Part shown: positions 27,740 through 36,625 of the stretch, in pieces
Position numbering within the stretch: position 1 is the stretch's first letter
How the letters are laid out: each line of letters starts with the position of its first letter
Source: Sphingomonas yabuuchiae
GTDB taxonomy: Bacteria; Pseudomonadota; Alphaproteobacteria; Sphingomonadales; Sphingomonadaceae
Assembly (NCBI RefSeq): GCF_001477495.1
Contig: NZ_LDTF01000077.1
Span: 1-49,476, forward strand
Reading direction: 5' to 3'
Length of the DNA: 49,476 bases
Translations under genes and position numbers: made by a program
Notes under the pieces: model-generated
Told to the model about the DNA's origin: nothing
Seen by the model: only the letters and a program-made list of their open reading frames with translations
The model's database searches: none

Positions 27740-30166
27740 TCAGTCGGCTGCCGTCACAGGCTGCTTCGGCTTGACGTAGCGGTCGAGCCATTCGGTCATC
27801 TGCCACAGCGTCTCTTCGGTCGATTCCAACGCGCGGTAACCGTGCGGTTCGTTCGGCAGGACGACATAGCGCACGGTTGCGCCATTGCCCTTCAGCGCGG
27901 CGTACATCCGCTCCGACTGGATGGGGAAGGTACCGCTATTGTCGTCGGCGCCGCCATGGATGAGCAGAATGGGCGCCTTGATCCGGTCGGCATAGGTGAA
28001 GGGACTCATCTCTGTGTAGGTCGGCGTCGCCTGCCAATAGGTGCGCTGCTCGGCCTGGAAGCCGAACGGGGTCAGGGTGCGATTATAGGCCCCCGACCGC
28101 GCGATCCCCGCGCGGAACAGGTCGGTATGGGCGAGCAGATTGGCGGTCATGAACGCGCCATAGCTATGGCCACCAACCGCCATGCGGGTCCGGTCGGCGA
28201 CGCCCAGCTTCACCACCGCGTCGACCGCCGCCTGCGCATCCTCGCGCAGCTGTTTGACATAGGTGTCGTTCGCCTCCGCGCCGCCCTCGCCGATGATCGG
28301 CATCGCCGGGTTGTCAAGGATCGCATAGCCCTGGGTCAGCAGGAACAGGTGGCTGATACCGCGCGGTCGCACGAAGCGATTGCCCTGGTCGACCGTCTGT
28401 CCGGCGACCTTGGCATCGGTATATTCCGCCGGATAGGCCCAGAGCAGCGTCGGCAGCGGCCCGTCGCGCTTCGTGTCGTAACCGGCGGGCAGATAGAGGG
28501 TGCCCGACAGCGGCACGCCATCGGCACGGCTATAGGTGATCGTCCGCTGGGTGACGCCTGCGAAGACGGGGGCGGGGTCGGCAAAGGCGGTGATCGCCTT
28601 CGCCCCGCCGCCCCTGACGGTACGGATGACGTAATTGGGAGCGAGCGTCGCGCTCTCCCGCCGGGTCAGGATGCGCTGGCCCTTGTCGTCGAGCATCGCG
28701 ACGACCGGCTCGTAATAGGGGGCCTTGGCGCTCCACAGCCGCGTCTGCTCGCCACCGGCCAGCGTCATGGTGGCGAGGAACGGGAAAGCCCCCGCCTTGG
28801 TCGCGCCGTCGCCGGTGACATAGATGCCGTCATGCGCGGGCGTGAAGCGCATCACCGGCTTGCCCGCCGCATTCTCCTCCAGGATCGGTCGGCCCGGATC
28901 GCCATATTGATCCTGATAATTGCGGGTCAGCAGCATTCGGGTCTCCCCCGGCCGCGAAGGCGCCACCGCGAGACGATGCTCGGTGCGGCTCCGCCATTCG
29001 CGGTCGACGACCATGGCAAAGCCGTCATCGCCCCACATGGTCGTCGCATAGCGCGCCGGGGTCCTCGCCAGTTCGACCGGCGGGGTGTCGAAGGGGGCGG
29101 TCTGCATCATGACCTTGTCGTGGAAGGCGATCTTCGCGCGCGGATTGCCGCCGTCCAGCGCCTCGGCCCAGATCAGGGTCGCGGGTGCGTCGGACCGCCA
29201 CTCCGCATCGCGCGGGCCCTTTACGGTCGCGTCGAAATCCACCGGCAGGTCGTCGGCGAGCGGGCGGTCGACGAGCGTCTTCACCGGCTGTCCGTCGATG
29301 GTCGAAACCGTGATCTCGGTCGGGAAGAAGCGGGCGGGCAGCAGATAGGAATAGGGACGCTTCAGCCGCTCGGTCAGCAGGTAGCGGCCATCGGGCGAGA
29401 CGCTGAAATCACGGATCAGGCCGGGCGTGCCGATCGGCCGGGCGGTGTCGTCCATGCCGATGCGGACGAGTTGGCCGGTAAAATAATGGTCGAACAGCGC
29501 CTCGTCATGCGCGTCGCCGAGCAGATCCTCATAGGTACGCGCAGCCGACGTCCGGCCGCTGCTCTCCTGCACGATCGGGCCGGTCGGCGTCGTCGCGGCG
29601 GCGGGCGGCGACCCACGCCCGGCTGGGACCGTGTAGGCGACCAGCGACCGGCTGTCGGGCATCCAGACGAACGGCGTGCCGAACGCACCGTTCAGTCCCC
29701 GTGCGACCGCCCGCGCCCGGCCATCGCGCTCGGCGACCCAAAGCGACAGCCCGTCCGTATCTTGCGCATAGAAGGCGAGGCGGCTGCCGTCGGGCGACCA
29801 GTCCGGCGATGCGAAGCGCATCCCGGTGGGCAGCTGGACCGCGACGGTTCGGCCGCTACCGATGTCCTTGAAGCTGAGGGCGTTCAGCCACTGGACGCGG
29901 ACTTCGGCCTGGCCATTGGTCGCGGGATCGATGCGGTAGCCGCCGAGGCGCAGGATCGGCTTCGACAGATTGGCGATGGTGGGCAGGTTCTCACGACCCA
30001 GGATGGCGAGCGTGCGGTGATCGGGGCTGAGCGCGACGGCCGGGGTCGGCGGGTTTTCCAGCGCCTTGGCGATGGCATCCGGTGCGCGGTGATATTTGGT
30101 GCCGGGCGTCTGCGCATGGGCAGTGGTGGTAAGCAGCAGAGCGATCAGGCAGGCACCAGTGCGCAT
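27740..30166 (-). CDS. S9-family prolyl oligopeptidase, exported
   Basis: 808 residues with a signal peptide (CLIALLLTTTAHA). The N-terminal two thirds form a beta-propeller-like region with repeated PDGSRLAF/PDGRYLL motifs. The alpha/beta-hydrolase domain carries the nucleophile in GGHSYGAFM (Ser about residue 667), the acid in HGGADDNSG and the His in NEPHGYR. The active site and the long propeller resemble the S9C/S9D dipeptidyl or glutamyl peptidases. GGGG precedes the ATG. The gene is divergent from the TPP-controlled operon. Confidence 0.9.
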   Translation of the reverse strand: MRTGACLIALLLTTTAHAQTPGTKYHRAPDAIAKALENPPTPAVALSPDHRTLAILGRENLPTIANLSKPILRLGGYRIDPATNGQAEVRVQWLNALSFKDIGSGRTVAVQLPTGMRFASPDWSPDGSRLAFYAQDTDGLSLWVAERDGRARAVARGLNGAFGTPFVWMPDSRSLVAYTVPAGRGSPPAAATTPTGPIVQESSGRTSAARTYEDLLGDAHDEALFDHYFTGQLVRIGMDDTARPIGTPGLIRDFSVSPDGRYLLTERLKRPYSYLLPARFFPTEITVSTIDGQPVKTLVDRPLADDLPVDFDATVKGPRDAEWRSDAPATLIWAEALDGGNPRAKIAFHDKVMMQTAPFDTPPVELARTPARYATTMWGDDGFAMVVDREWRSRTEHRLAVAPSRPGETRMLLTRNYQDQYGDPGRPILEENAAGKPVMRFTPAHDGIYVTGDGATKAGAFPFLATMTLAGGEQTRLWSAKAPYYEPVVAMLDDKGQRILTRRESATLAPNYVIRTVRGGGAKAITAFADPAPVFAGVTQRTITYSRADGVPLSGTLYLPAGYDTKRDGPLPTLLWAYPAEYTDAKVAGQTVDQGNRFVRPRGISHLFLLTQGYAILDNPAMPIIGEGGAEANDTYVKQLREDAQAAVDAVVKLGVADRTRMAVGGHSYGAFMTANLLAHTDLFRAGIARSGAYNRTLTPFGFQAEQRTYWQATPTYTEMSPFTYADRIKAPILLIHGGADDNSGTFPIQSERMYAALKGNGATVRYVVLPNEPHGYRALESTEETLWQMTEWLDRYVKPKQPVTAAD

Positions 30167-30297
30167 TCGTAACCCCTTGTGATGAATGGTGGATTATGTG
30201 CCACGGGTGCGACGGACCTGCCAGCCCTTTCGGGGGACTTGCGACAAGGCCGGGCGCGATAAGCGTTTGCATGCGGCGCATAACCGCCTAGACGGCG

Positions 30298-30392
30298 TCA
30301 TCCCCGGGGGGCCGCTGATGCGCGGTTGAGAGATGGGCAGCAGCCCATGACCCGCTGAACCTGATCCGGGTCATACCGGCGTAGGGAGGGTA
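30298..30392 (+). promoter_or_regulatory. TPP riboswitch (THI element)
   Basis: The conserved THI core is present: TTGAGAG, then a short stem-loop (ATGGGC / GCCCAT), then CTGAACCTGATCCGGGTCAT, ACCGGCGTAGGGA. P1 can be made by TCCC near 30301 and GGGA at 30384-30387. It lies just upstream of a TonB receptor gene. After the aptamer, GGAGGG (30385-30390) can pair with CCCTCC (30410-30415), which would compete with P1 and may form part of the expression platform. Thiamine pyrophosphate is expected to repress the operon. Confidence 0.93.
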
Positions 30393-30435
30393 CGCGGCTC
30401 TTCCGTCGTCCCTCCGTAAAGTGGACGAAAAGACG

Positions 30436-32736
30436 ATGCCGGTTGTGATTTCGCGCGGTCAGACGATGATCCGCCTCGGTGCCCTGATGCTGTCTGCCGC
30501 ATGGCCGGTGACCGTCGCGGCGCAGCAGACCCCCGACGCCTCGGCCGATATCCGTGTGATCGGCCACCGCGACCCCGAAGGCCTGCTGCCCGATCAGACC
30601 GCGCCCCATGCGGTGAGCGAAGTCGCGACCGACTTCATCGTCAAGCAGGCGCCGACCCAGAACGCCTTTCAACTCGTCAACCTGCTCCCCGGCGCGAACG
30701 TCGCCTCCAGCGACCCTTACGGCCTGTCGACCAGTTCCAGCCTGACACTGCGCGGCCTGGGGCAGGACGAGATCGGCGTGCTGATGGAGGGCGCACCTCA
30801 AAACGATATCGGTTATTATTACGCCTATCCGTCGCAATTCGCCGATACCGAAAATCTGCGCCGGATCGCGCTGTCGCCCGGATCGGTCGATCTCGATGCG
30901 CCGAACGTCGTGGGCGCGGGCGGGTTGCTGTCGCTGAGCCTCGATGATCCCAGGGCGACGCGGCAGCTGCTCGCCGACCTGGCGCTCGGTTCCTATGACA
31001 TGCGTCGTGTCTTCGCCCGGGTCGATACGGGGGAGATCGGGAACACGGGGCTGAAGGCGTTCGTCTCCTATTCCAACACGCGCGCGGACAATTGGCGGGG
31101 TGCGGGTTATGACATGCGCCAGCATGTCGATGCCAAGCTGTTGCGCGAATGGGGGAATGGCAACCGCGCTAGCCTGGCGCTGTCGTACAATGACGCCAAT
31201 TCGTCCGCTTACCCCAGCCCGACGCTGGCGGAGTGGCAGGCGCAAGGGCGCGGGTTCAACTACGATGCGCGCTATACGCCGGGCGATACCAATTACTGGG
31301 AACTGTACCGCGCGCCGTTCCGCAACCTCTATGCCTCGGCCCCTGTGCATCTGGCGCTGTCCGACCGGCTGAGCTTCGACAGCACGAGCTATCTCCAGTT
31401 CGGCTATGGCAATTCGCCCTATGGCACCCAGCTGGGGACGACCGGCAACTTTCTGGGCAATGAGGAACTGACCCGACCGATCGCCTTGCCGGGGGCCGTG
31501 GACGGCGTGGCGACGGTGCTGGGCAACTATACCGGCCACCAGATGCGCGTCGGGCAGGTCGCCAAGCTGACCCTGCAGGCGGGTATCCACCGGCTGACGG
31601 CGGGGCTGTGGTTCGACTATGGCACCGACCGGGTGACGCAGACCTATACGTCAGTCGACGCCGATGGCCGCCCCGCGGACCGCTGGGGCTATCGCAGCCG
31701 AGCGATCCGCACCGCCGATGGCCGTCTGCTCGCTTATGAGAACCAGCGCACCGGCACCGTGACGAAGAGCCTGTTCCTGGCCGACAGCATCGCGTTCACG
31801 CCGCGCCTGACGGTCGATCTCGGCTTCAAGGGCGTCGACCTGCTGCGCAACGGCCGAAACTATCTGCCGGGGCCGCAGAGCGCGGTCCGGCGCAACAGCT
31901 TCGTCGCCCTGCCGCGTGCTGCCGTCCACTACGCGATCGACGATCGGCAGCAGCTGTTCGCCAACATTACCACCAATTTCCGGCCGCCCAACGAGTTCAC
32001 GCTCTACGACAGCTATTATGGCGGCGTCGTCACGACGCGCGGCACGGACGCGCTGAAGAACGAATATTCGGTGTCGCAGGAGCTGGGCTATCGCTATATC
32101 GGCCCCAGCCTGTCGGCGTCCGTCAGCGGCTTCCACTACAAGTTCCGCAACCGCCAGCTGGCGACAGTGGTCGACAATGGCGGCGCGCTGGTCAATTCGA
32201 CGCTGAATGCCGGGGGGCAGACCTCTCACGGTGTCGATGGCGAGATCGACTATCGCCCCGCCAAGGGCGTCAGCGTCTATGTCTCGGGCGAATATCTGCG
32301 GACGCGGATCGATGACGATCTGCCGGTCGGCGGCGACTTTCTGCCGACGCGCGGCAAGCGGGCGGTGTCGAGCCCGACCCTCCAGATCGGCGGCGGCGGG
32401 ACCTATGACGACGGCCTGTTGTTCGGCAGCATCGCGGGCAAATATATCGGCCGCCAATATGCGACCTTCATGAATGACGAGAGCATTCCCGGCTATGCAA
32501 TGCTGGATCTGGCGATCGGCGTGCATCTGGCCGACTGGCTCGACGGCAAGCGGACCGACTTGCGGCTCAACGCGATCAACGTCACCGACCCGCACGTCCT
32601 TGCGGGTGTTCAGGCGGTGACCACCAACGCCCGCGATACGATCGGGCGCGGTGGCATGGTGATCACGGGCAGTGCGCCCGGCTATTATGTCGGCGGCGGC
32701 TCGGCGGTGGTCGCCACCCTATCGCGCGTCTTCTGA
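30436..32736 (+). CDS. TonB-dependent outer-membrane receptor, probable thiamine uptake
   Basis: 766 residues from the ATG at 30436; a GTG at 30421 and an ATG at 30466 are alternatives, and the ribosome site is weak. The signal peptide ends around TVAAQQ. The plug domain contains NAFQLVNLLPGANV and SSLTLRGLGQDEIGVLMEG; a 22-strand-type barrel follows and ends in the canonical LSRVF with terminal Phe. The TPP riboswitch in the leader and the PnuC-type gene two genes downstream point to thiamine or a precursor as ligand. The next ATG follows after two bases. Confidence 0.9.
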   Translation: MPVVISRGQTMIRLGALMLSAAWPVTVAAQQTPDASADIRVIGHRDPEGLLPDQTAPHAVSEVATDFIVKQAPTQNAFQLVNLLPGANVASSDPYGLSTSSSLTLRGLGQDEIGVLMEGAPQNDIGYYYAYPSQFADTENLRRIALSPGSVDLDAPNVVGAGGLLSLSLDDPRATRQLLADLALGSYDMRRVFARVDTGEIGNTGLKAFVSYSNTRADNWRGAGYDMRQHVDAKLLREWGNGNRASLALSYNDANSSAYPSPTLAEWQAQGRGFNYDARYTPGDTNYWELYRAPFRNLYASAPVHLALSDRLSFDSTSYLQFGYGNSPYGTQLGTTGNFLGNEELTRPIALPGAVDGVATVLGNYTGHQMRVGQVAKLTLQAGIHRLTAGLWFDYGTDRVTQTYTSVDADGRPADRWGYRSRAIRTADGRLLAYENQRTGTVTKSLFLADSIAFTPRLTVDLGFKGVDLLRNGRNYLPGPQSAVRRNSFVALPRAAVHYAIDDRQQLFANITTNFRPPNEFTLYDSYYGGVVTTRGTDALKNEYSVSQELGYRYIGPSLSASVSGFHYKFRNRQLATVVDNGGALVNSTLNAGGQTSHGVDGEIDYRPAKGVSVYVSGEYLRTRIDDDLPVGGDFLPTRGKRAVSSPTLQIGGGGTYDDGLLFGSIAGKYIGRQYATFMNDESIPGYAMLDLAIGVHLADWLDGKRTDLRLNAINVTDPHVLAGVQAVTTNARDTIGRGGMVITGSAPGYYVGGGSAVVATLSRVF

Positions 32737-32738
32737 GC

Positions 32739-33896
32739 ATGAGCGGTGCAGCCGATCCGTCCGGGGGGCACCGCGTGCACGGCATGGGGCTGACGATGGA
32801 GGCCCCCACCTGGCCCGCCATCACGGCCGACGAAGCGGCGGCGGTGCTGGCATGCTTTCCGGATGCCCCTGAGATCGAAGCGCTCCACTGGCATTCGCCG
32901 CGTCCTTTTTCGGCCGCGACGTTGATCCATACCAACGGCGACGCGCTTCTGCTGAAGCGGCATGATCGCCGGGTGCGGAGCGTGGCGGGATTGACGGAGG
33001 AGCATGGCTTCATCGCCCATCTCGCCGCCGCCGGGATGCCCGTGCCGGACCTGCTGCGCACCGGGGAAGGAGCGAGTGCGATCGCGCGGGGCGACTGGAC
33101 CTATGAGCTTCACCGGCGGGCGCCCGGAGAGGATCTCTATCGGGACCGTTTGTCCTGGACGCCCTTCCAGTCTCAGGCTCACGCCCATGCCGCCGGGGTT
33201 GCGCTGGCACGGTTGCACCACGCTTCCGAAGGCTATGCCGCCCCCGCGCGCATCGTGCAGCCTCTGGTCGCCAGCCTCTCCATTTTGTCCGCCGCCGATC
33301 CCATCGGGGCGGCGCAGGCCTATGTCGATGACCGGCCCGCGCTTGCAGAGTTTCTGGAAAAACGGCAGTGGCAGAGCAGCTTGGTGTCGCTATTTGCCGA
33401 AGTACGCGAAAAGATCGCGCCCTGGCTGGCACGGCAAGAGCCCTTGTGGACTCACAATGACTGGCATCCGTCCAACCTGCTTTGGGCAGCGGATGGCAGG
33501 GTCGAAACCGTGTTCGACTTCGGGCTGGCCGACCGCACCTGTGCCGTGCATGACCTAGCGACCGCGATCGAGCGGACGGCCTTTGCCTGGCTGGACCTGG
33601 GCGAGGGGCGCGATGGCCATATCGCCGATCCCATGGCCGCGCTGTCGCTGATCGCCGGGTATGAAGGAATCCGCCCGCTCGATGCCGTGGCGAAGGAGAC
33701 GATCGTCCGGCTCCTGCCGCTGGTGCATGTCGAATTCGCCTTGTCCGAGATCGACTATTTCGCCGGGGTGGTTGGCGATCCCGATGCCGCATCGCTTGCA
33801 TGGGACGGGTATCTTCTCGGTCATGCCGACTGGTTTCGGTCGGCCGCGGGGCGGGAGTTTGTGGCTTGCCTCCGCGCTGGGCTGGACCTGCCATGA
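32739..33896 (+). CDS. APH-fold kinase in thiamine operon (possible thiamine kinase)
   Basis: 385 residues from the ATG at 32739, two bases after the receptor stop; ATGs at 32784 and 32796 are alternatives. A nucleotide lobe (HTNGDALLLKRHD), the catalytic loop THNDWHPSNLLW and the metal site VFDFGLADR place it in the APH/ThiK fold. E. coli ThiK phosphorylates thiamine and has this fold, and in other bacteria thiamine outer-membrane receptors and PnuT are grouped with a thiamine-phosphorylating enzyme. The position between receptor and transporter, under one riboswitch, supports thiamine (or a hydroxyethylthiazole/pyrimidine precursor) as substrate. Substrate is inferred, not visible. Confidence 0.82.
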   Translation: MSGAADPSGGHRVHGMGLTMEAPTWPAITADEAAAVLACFPDAPEIEALHWHSPRPFSAATLIHTNGDALLLKRHDRRVRSVAGLTEEHGFIAHLAAAGMPVPDLLRTGEGASAIARGDWTYELHRRAPGEDLYRDRLSWTPFQSQAHAHAAGVALARLHHASEGYAAPARIVQPLVASLSILSAADPIGAAQAYVDDRPALAEFLEKRQWQSSLVSLFAEVREKIAPWLARQEPLWTHNDWHPSNLLWAADGRVETVFDFGLADRTCAVHDLATAIERTAFAWLDLGEGRDGHIADPMAALSLIAGYEGIRPLDAVAKETIVRLLPLVHVEFALSEIDYFAGVVGDPDAASLAWDGYLLGHADWFRSAAGREFVACLRAGLDLP

Positions 33897-34468
33897 CGGT
33901 ACTGGAAATCACAGTGGTCGCGATCAGTTTCGTGGCGATCTGGCTGACGGCGCGGCGCAACGTCTTGTGCTGGCCGCTGAACCTCGTCGCCTGTGCGCTG
34001 TATTTCAAGCTGTTCCTCGATGTACGGCTCTATGCCGATATGGCGCTGCAGGCGGTGTTCGGCATGGGCATCGTCTATGGCTGGATCGTCTGGCGTCGTA
34101 ATCGGAATGCCACCGGCGCGGTCGTCGTAAAGCCTTTGACACGCCCGAAAGCCGTGGCGGGTCTGGCGATCGGCATGCTGGGGGCGGTAGCGATCGGCTG
34201 GTTCACCAGCCGCCACACCGATGCGGCCCTGCCATGGCTGGACGCGACGCTCAGCAGCTTCAGCCTGGTCGCCCAATATTGGACGGCGCGGCGGCACCGC
34301 GAGAACTGGCTGCTCTGGATCGCGGTCGATATCGTCTATGTCGGCATGTTCGTGTTCAAGGGCCTGATGCTGACCGCAGGGCTATACGCGGTGATGATCG
34401 GCCTTGCCGTCATCGGCTATCGCGACTGGCGAGAGACCATGTCGCACGACGGACGGATGGGGCCGTAG
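33893..34468 (+). CDS. pnuC: PnuC-family transporter (probable thiamine transporter PnuT)
   Basis: 191 residues, about seven membrane segments. The segment near WPLNLVACALYFKLF and the motif NWLLWIAVDIVYVGMF (with the conserved W..W...D) are typical of PnuC proteins, which take up nicotinamide riboside, riboflavin (PnuX) or thiamine (PnuT) by facilitated diffusion and metabolic trapping. The ATG at 33893 overlaps the upstream TGA (ATGA), so it is coupled to the kinase. The TPP riboswitch upstream favours thiamine; the nicotinamidase at 35933 is on the other strand and in a separate unit. Confidence 0.87.
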   Translation: MTVLEITVVAISFVAIWLTARRNVLCWPLNLVACALYFKLFLDVRLYADMALQAVFGMGIVYGWIVWRRNRNATGAVVVKPLTRPKAVAGLAIGMLGAVAIGWFTSRHTDAALPWLDATLSSFSLVAQYWTARRHRENWLLWIAVDIVYVGMFVFKGLMLTAGLYAVMIGLAVIGYRDWRETMSHDGRMGP

Positions 34469-34535
34469 GCACAGGGCTGTTGCCGCGATCAGTGCTTGAT
34501 GCAACAACGATCCCATAACAGGGAGAGGTTGTAAG

Positions 34536-35039
34536 ATGCCGTTTTTAATCCATAAAATGATTGGCGCCATGGCTTCGATCCTGCTGGCGTCGACCGGCGT
34601 GATGGCGCAATCGGGCAATGCTCCGACCGGTCCCGCGGCAGGCGAATTCGCGAGCGCCAAAGAGGTTCGCGCGCAGATTGCAGCGATGGAGGCCGAGATG
34701 AAGCCGGGTCAGGGCTTCGCATGGCGTCCGCTCGTTCGCGACGGTGCACGCGTGGCTGCGATCGAGATATGGAAGAAGCCCGGTCGTCCGGCGGTTCATC
34801 AGGCAGAGGCGGAATATGCCATCGTGCTGGAAGGTGCCGGCACGCTGATCTCTGGCGGCACGTTGCTCGCCCCGGTTACACGCCGCGCCGATCTGATCGA
34901 AGGGGATCGGATCGAAGGCGGAACGACGCGCCCTTTGGGGCCAGGCGATGTGGTGCTGCTTCCTGCGGGTATGCCGCACTGGTTCGGGATTACCGGCGAT
35001 CGTCTGGTGCTGCTGGGGACCAAGCTACCCGCCCGATGA
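34536..35039 (+). CDS. Exported cupin-domain protein
   Basis: 167 residues with a signal peptide (MASILLASTGVMA). The cupin fold is indicated by HQAEAEYAIVLEGAGTLISGG (metal-binding His and Glu) and the second motif GDVVLLPAGMPHWFG. Such domains bind a metal and a small organic ligand, but specificity cannot be given. GGGAGAGG about seven bases before the ATG is a good ribosome site. About 70 bases separate it from the transporter, so it may be expressed separately from the TPP operon. Confidence 0.82.
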   Translation: MPFLIHKMIGAMASILLASTGVMAQSGNAPTGPAAGEFASAKEVRAQIAAMEAEMKPGQGFAWRPLVRDGARVAAIEIWKKPGRPAVHQAEAEYAIVLEGAGTLISGGTLLAPVTRRADLIEGDRIEGGTTRPLGPGDVVLLPAGMPHWFGITGDRLVLLGTKLPAR

Positions 35040-35052
35040 ACCGGGGCGGGGC

Positions 35053-35894
35053 CTATGGCGTCAGGGAATGTCGCTGCGTCCTAGGCCGGATCGACATTCT
35101 TCGTAGCCAGATCATGGCAGCGGCGAGATGGACGAAGCCGGTGAAGTGGATGATGCGGCGGTCGTAGCGAGTAGCGAAGCGTCGGAAATGTTTGAGGCGA
35201 CCGAAGCATCTTTCGATTTGGTTGCGATGCTTGTAGATGAGGGCATCGTGCGGGATGGCGACCTTGCGGTTGCGCTTGGACGGGATCACCGCCTCGGCGT
35301 CCATAGCAGCGATCTGACTACGCAAGTCATTGCCGTCATACGCCTTGTCGGCGAGCACAGCTTTGCCGCGCTGGCCTTCGAGCAAGGCGGGTGCCGAGGC
35401 GATGTCGCTGGCTTAGCCGGGCGTGATGCGAAACCGCAAAGATCGGCCGAACGTGTCGGCGAGCATGTGAACCTTGGTCGTCAGTCCGCCTCGGGAACGC
35501 CCCAGCGCCTGATCCTTGCCCCCCCTTTTCCGGTCGCCGCCTGATGGTGAGCGCGAACGATGGTGCTGTCGATCATCAGATACTGATTGTCGCGATCCAC
35601 CGTCAGCGCCTCGAACACCCGCTCCCAGACGCCAGCGTGGCACCAGCGGCTGAAACGCCGATGCACCGTCTTCCACTTGCCGTAGCGTTCCGGCAGATCG
35701 CACCAATGGGCGCCAGAGCGCAGCACCCACAAACATCCATTCACAAACAGCCGGTTATCCGAACCCCTTCGGCCAGGATCAGCCGTCTTGCCCGGAACCA
35801 GCAAGGCAATCCGGGACCATTGCGCCTCGCTCAACTCGTACCGCCTGATCCCCATTATCCGCTCCGCGCCACAACACGAATGCTTATGAATCAC
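35053..35894 (-). pseudogene. IS5-family transposase, nonsense and frameshifted
   Basis: The first frame (35894 to 35481, 137 residues) has the N-terminal DUF4096-like region (RYELSEAQWSRI, WVLRSGAHWCDLPERYG) and a DDE Asp in YLMIDSTIVRAHHQA. At an AAAAGGGGGGG tract a minus-one shift leads to the second frame (GLTTKVHMLADTFGR, then LRFRITPG). There a TAA stop at 35413-35415 replaces a likely CAA, after which the frame resumes (VLADKAYDGNDLR, YKHRNQIERCFGRLKHFRR). The frame runs past the IS end at 35085. The IS5 frameshift is normal; the internal stop is a mutation. Confidence 0.85.
35081..35099 (+). repeat. IS left end with CTAG target duplication
   Basis: Target copy CTAG (35081-35084) then the terminal inverted repeat GCCGGATCGACATTC. 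The mate is at 35918-35936. Confidence 0.85.
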
Positions 35895-35932
35895 CGTTCA
35901 GCGCGTTTGGGAATCCTGAATGTCGATCCGAC
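35085..35932 (-). mobile_element. IS5-family insertion sequence (IS427-like), inactivated
   Basis: 848 bp bounded by 15-base inverted ends GCCGGATCGACATTC (35085-35099) and its complement at 35918-35932 with one mismatch. A CTAG direct repeat lies on each side (35081-35084 and 35933-35936), which fits an IS5-family target duplication. It encodes a two-frame transposase with an A4G7 slippery tract. A nonsense codon in the second frame makes it non-functional. The insertion sits exactly at the stop codon of the nicotinamidase gene. Confidence 0.85.
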
Positions 35933-35936
35933 CTAG
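35918..35936 (-). repeat. IS right end with CTAG target duplication
   Basis: On the minus strand the target copy CTAG is followed by GTCGGATCGACATTC, one mismatch from the left end. The TAG of this CTAG is the stop codon of the nicotinamidase. Confidence 0.85.
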
Positions 35937-36586
35937 ACGAAACGGACACCGGCGGCGCGGAACCGTGCCTCAGCCTCGTCGATCGTCGTGCCGCTGCCGA
36001 GCGGCATTCCGATCGCCCGTGTGTGATCCTTCAGGATGACGGCCTCAAAGCCCTCGCGCCTGGCATCCAGGGCTGACCAGGCCACGCAGAAGTCATAGGC
36101 CAGCCCGACCAACACGCACCGCCGCACCTGCTTGTCACGGAGGTAGCCCGCAAGGCCGGTCTTCGTCGTCCGGTCATTCTCGTAAAAGGCGGAGTAGGAA
36201 TCGACCCGCGGATTACAGCCTTTCCGGATGATGAGGTCGGCGCGGTCTATTGCTCCTTGCACGTCGGGATGGAATTCGGCCCCGGCCGTTCCCTGAATAC
36301 AGTGATCAGGCCACAACACCTGCTCGCCATAAGGCATGGATATCGTGTCGAACGGGCGCCGGCCGGAATGGCTGCTCGCAAACGACGAATGGCTCTGGGG
36401 ATGCCAGTCCTGCGTGATGACGACGAGGCGGAAGCGCAGGGCAAGCGCATCGATGCCCGCCATGATTTCATCGCCACCTGCCACGGCCAATCGGCCTCCA
36501 GGACAAAAGTCTATCTGTGGATCGACGATGATGAGCGCGTCTGTTTCCGCAACGGCTAGATCTTCTATCAAAGGCCGGGCTCCCAT
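35933..36586 (-). CDS. pncA: Nicotinamidase (pyrazinamidase)
   Basis: 217 residues of the isochorismatase-like fold; hydrolyses nicotinamide to nicotinate for NAD salvage. The catalytic Asp is in VDPQIDFCPGG, metal and substrate residues in TQDWHPQSHSSFASSH and VLWPDHCIQGT, the catalytic Lys in IIRKGCNP, and the nucleophilic Cys in GLAYDFCVAWSALDA. The ATG at 36586 has GGAGA six bases upstream, better than the GTG at 36598. The stop codon TAG is part of the CTAG duplicated by the IS insertion, so the C-terminus is intact. Confidence 0.93.
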   Translation of the reverse strand: MGARPLIEDLAVAETDALIIVDPQIDFCPGGRLAVAGGDEIMAGIDALALRFRLVVITQDWHPQSHSSFASSHSGRRPFDTISMPYGEQVLWPDHCIQGTAGAEFHPDVQGAIDRADLIIRKGCNPRVDSYSAFYENDRTTKTGLAGYLRDKQVRRCVLVGLAYDFCVAWSALDARREGFEAVILKDHTRAIGMPLGSGTTIDEAEARFRAAGVRFV

Positions 36587-36625
36587 CTGCGTCTCCACTG
36601 CCAGTGGGAGCGGTTTAGGACGATC

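Noticed and set aside
27842..30172. Long plus-strand open frame opposite the S9 peptidase
   Set aside because: Arg/Gly-rich antisense shadow; the minus strand has a signal peptide, propeller motifs and a full catalytic triad.
35413..35736. Calling the two transposase frames separate genes
   Set aside because: They are one IS5-type transposase joined by a slippery tract; the extra break is an internal TAA, so it is treated as one pseudogene.
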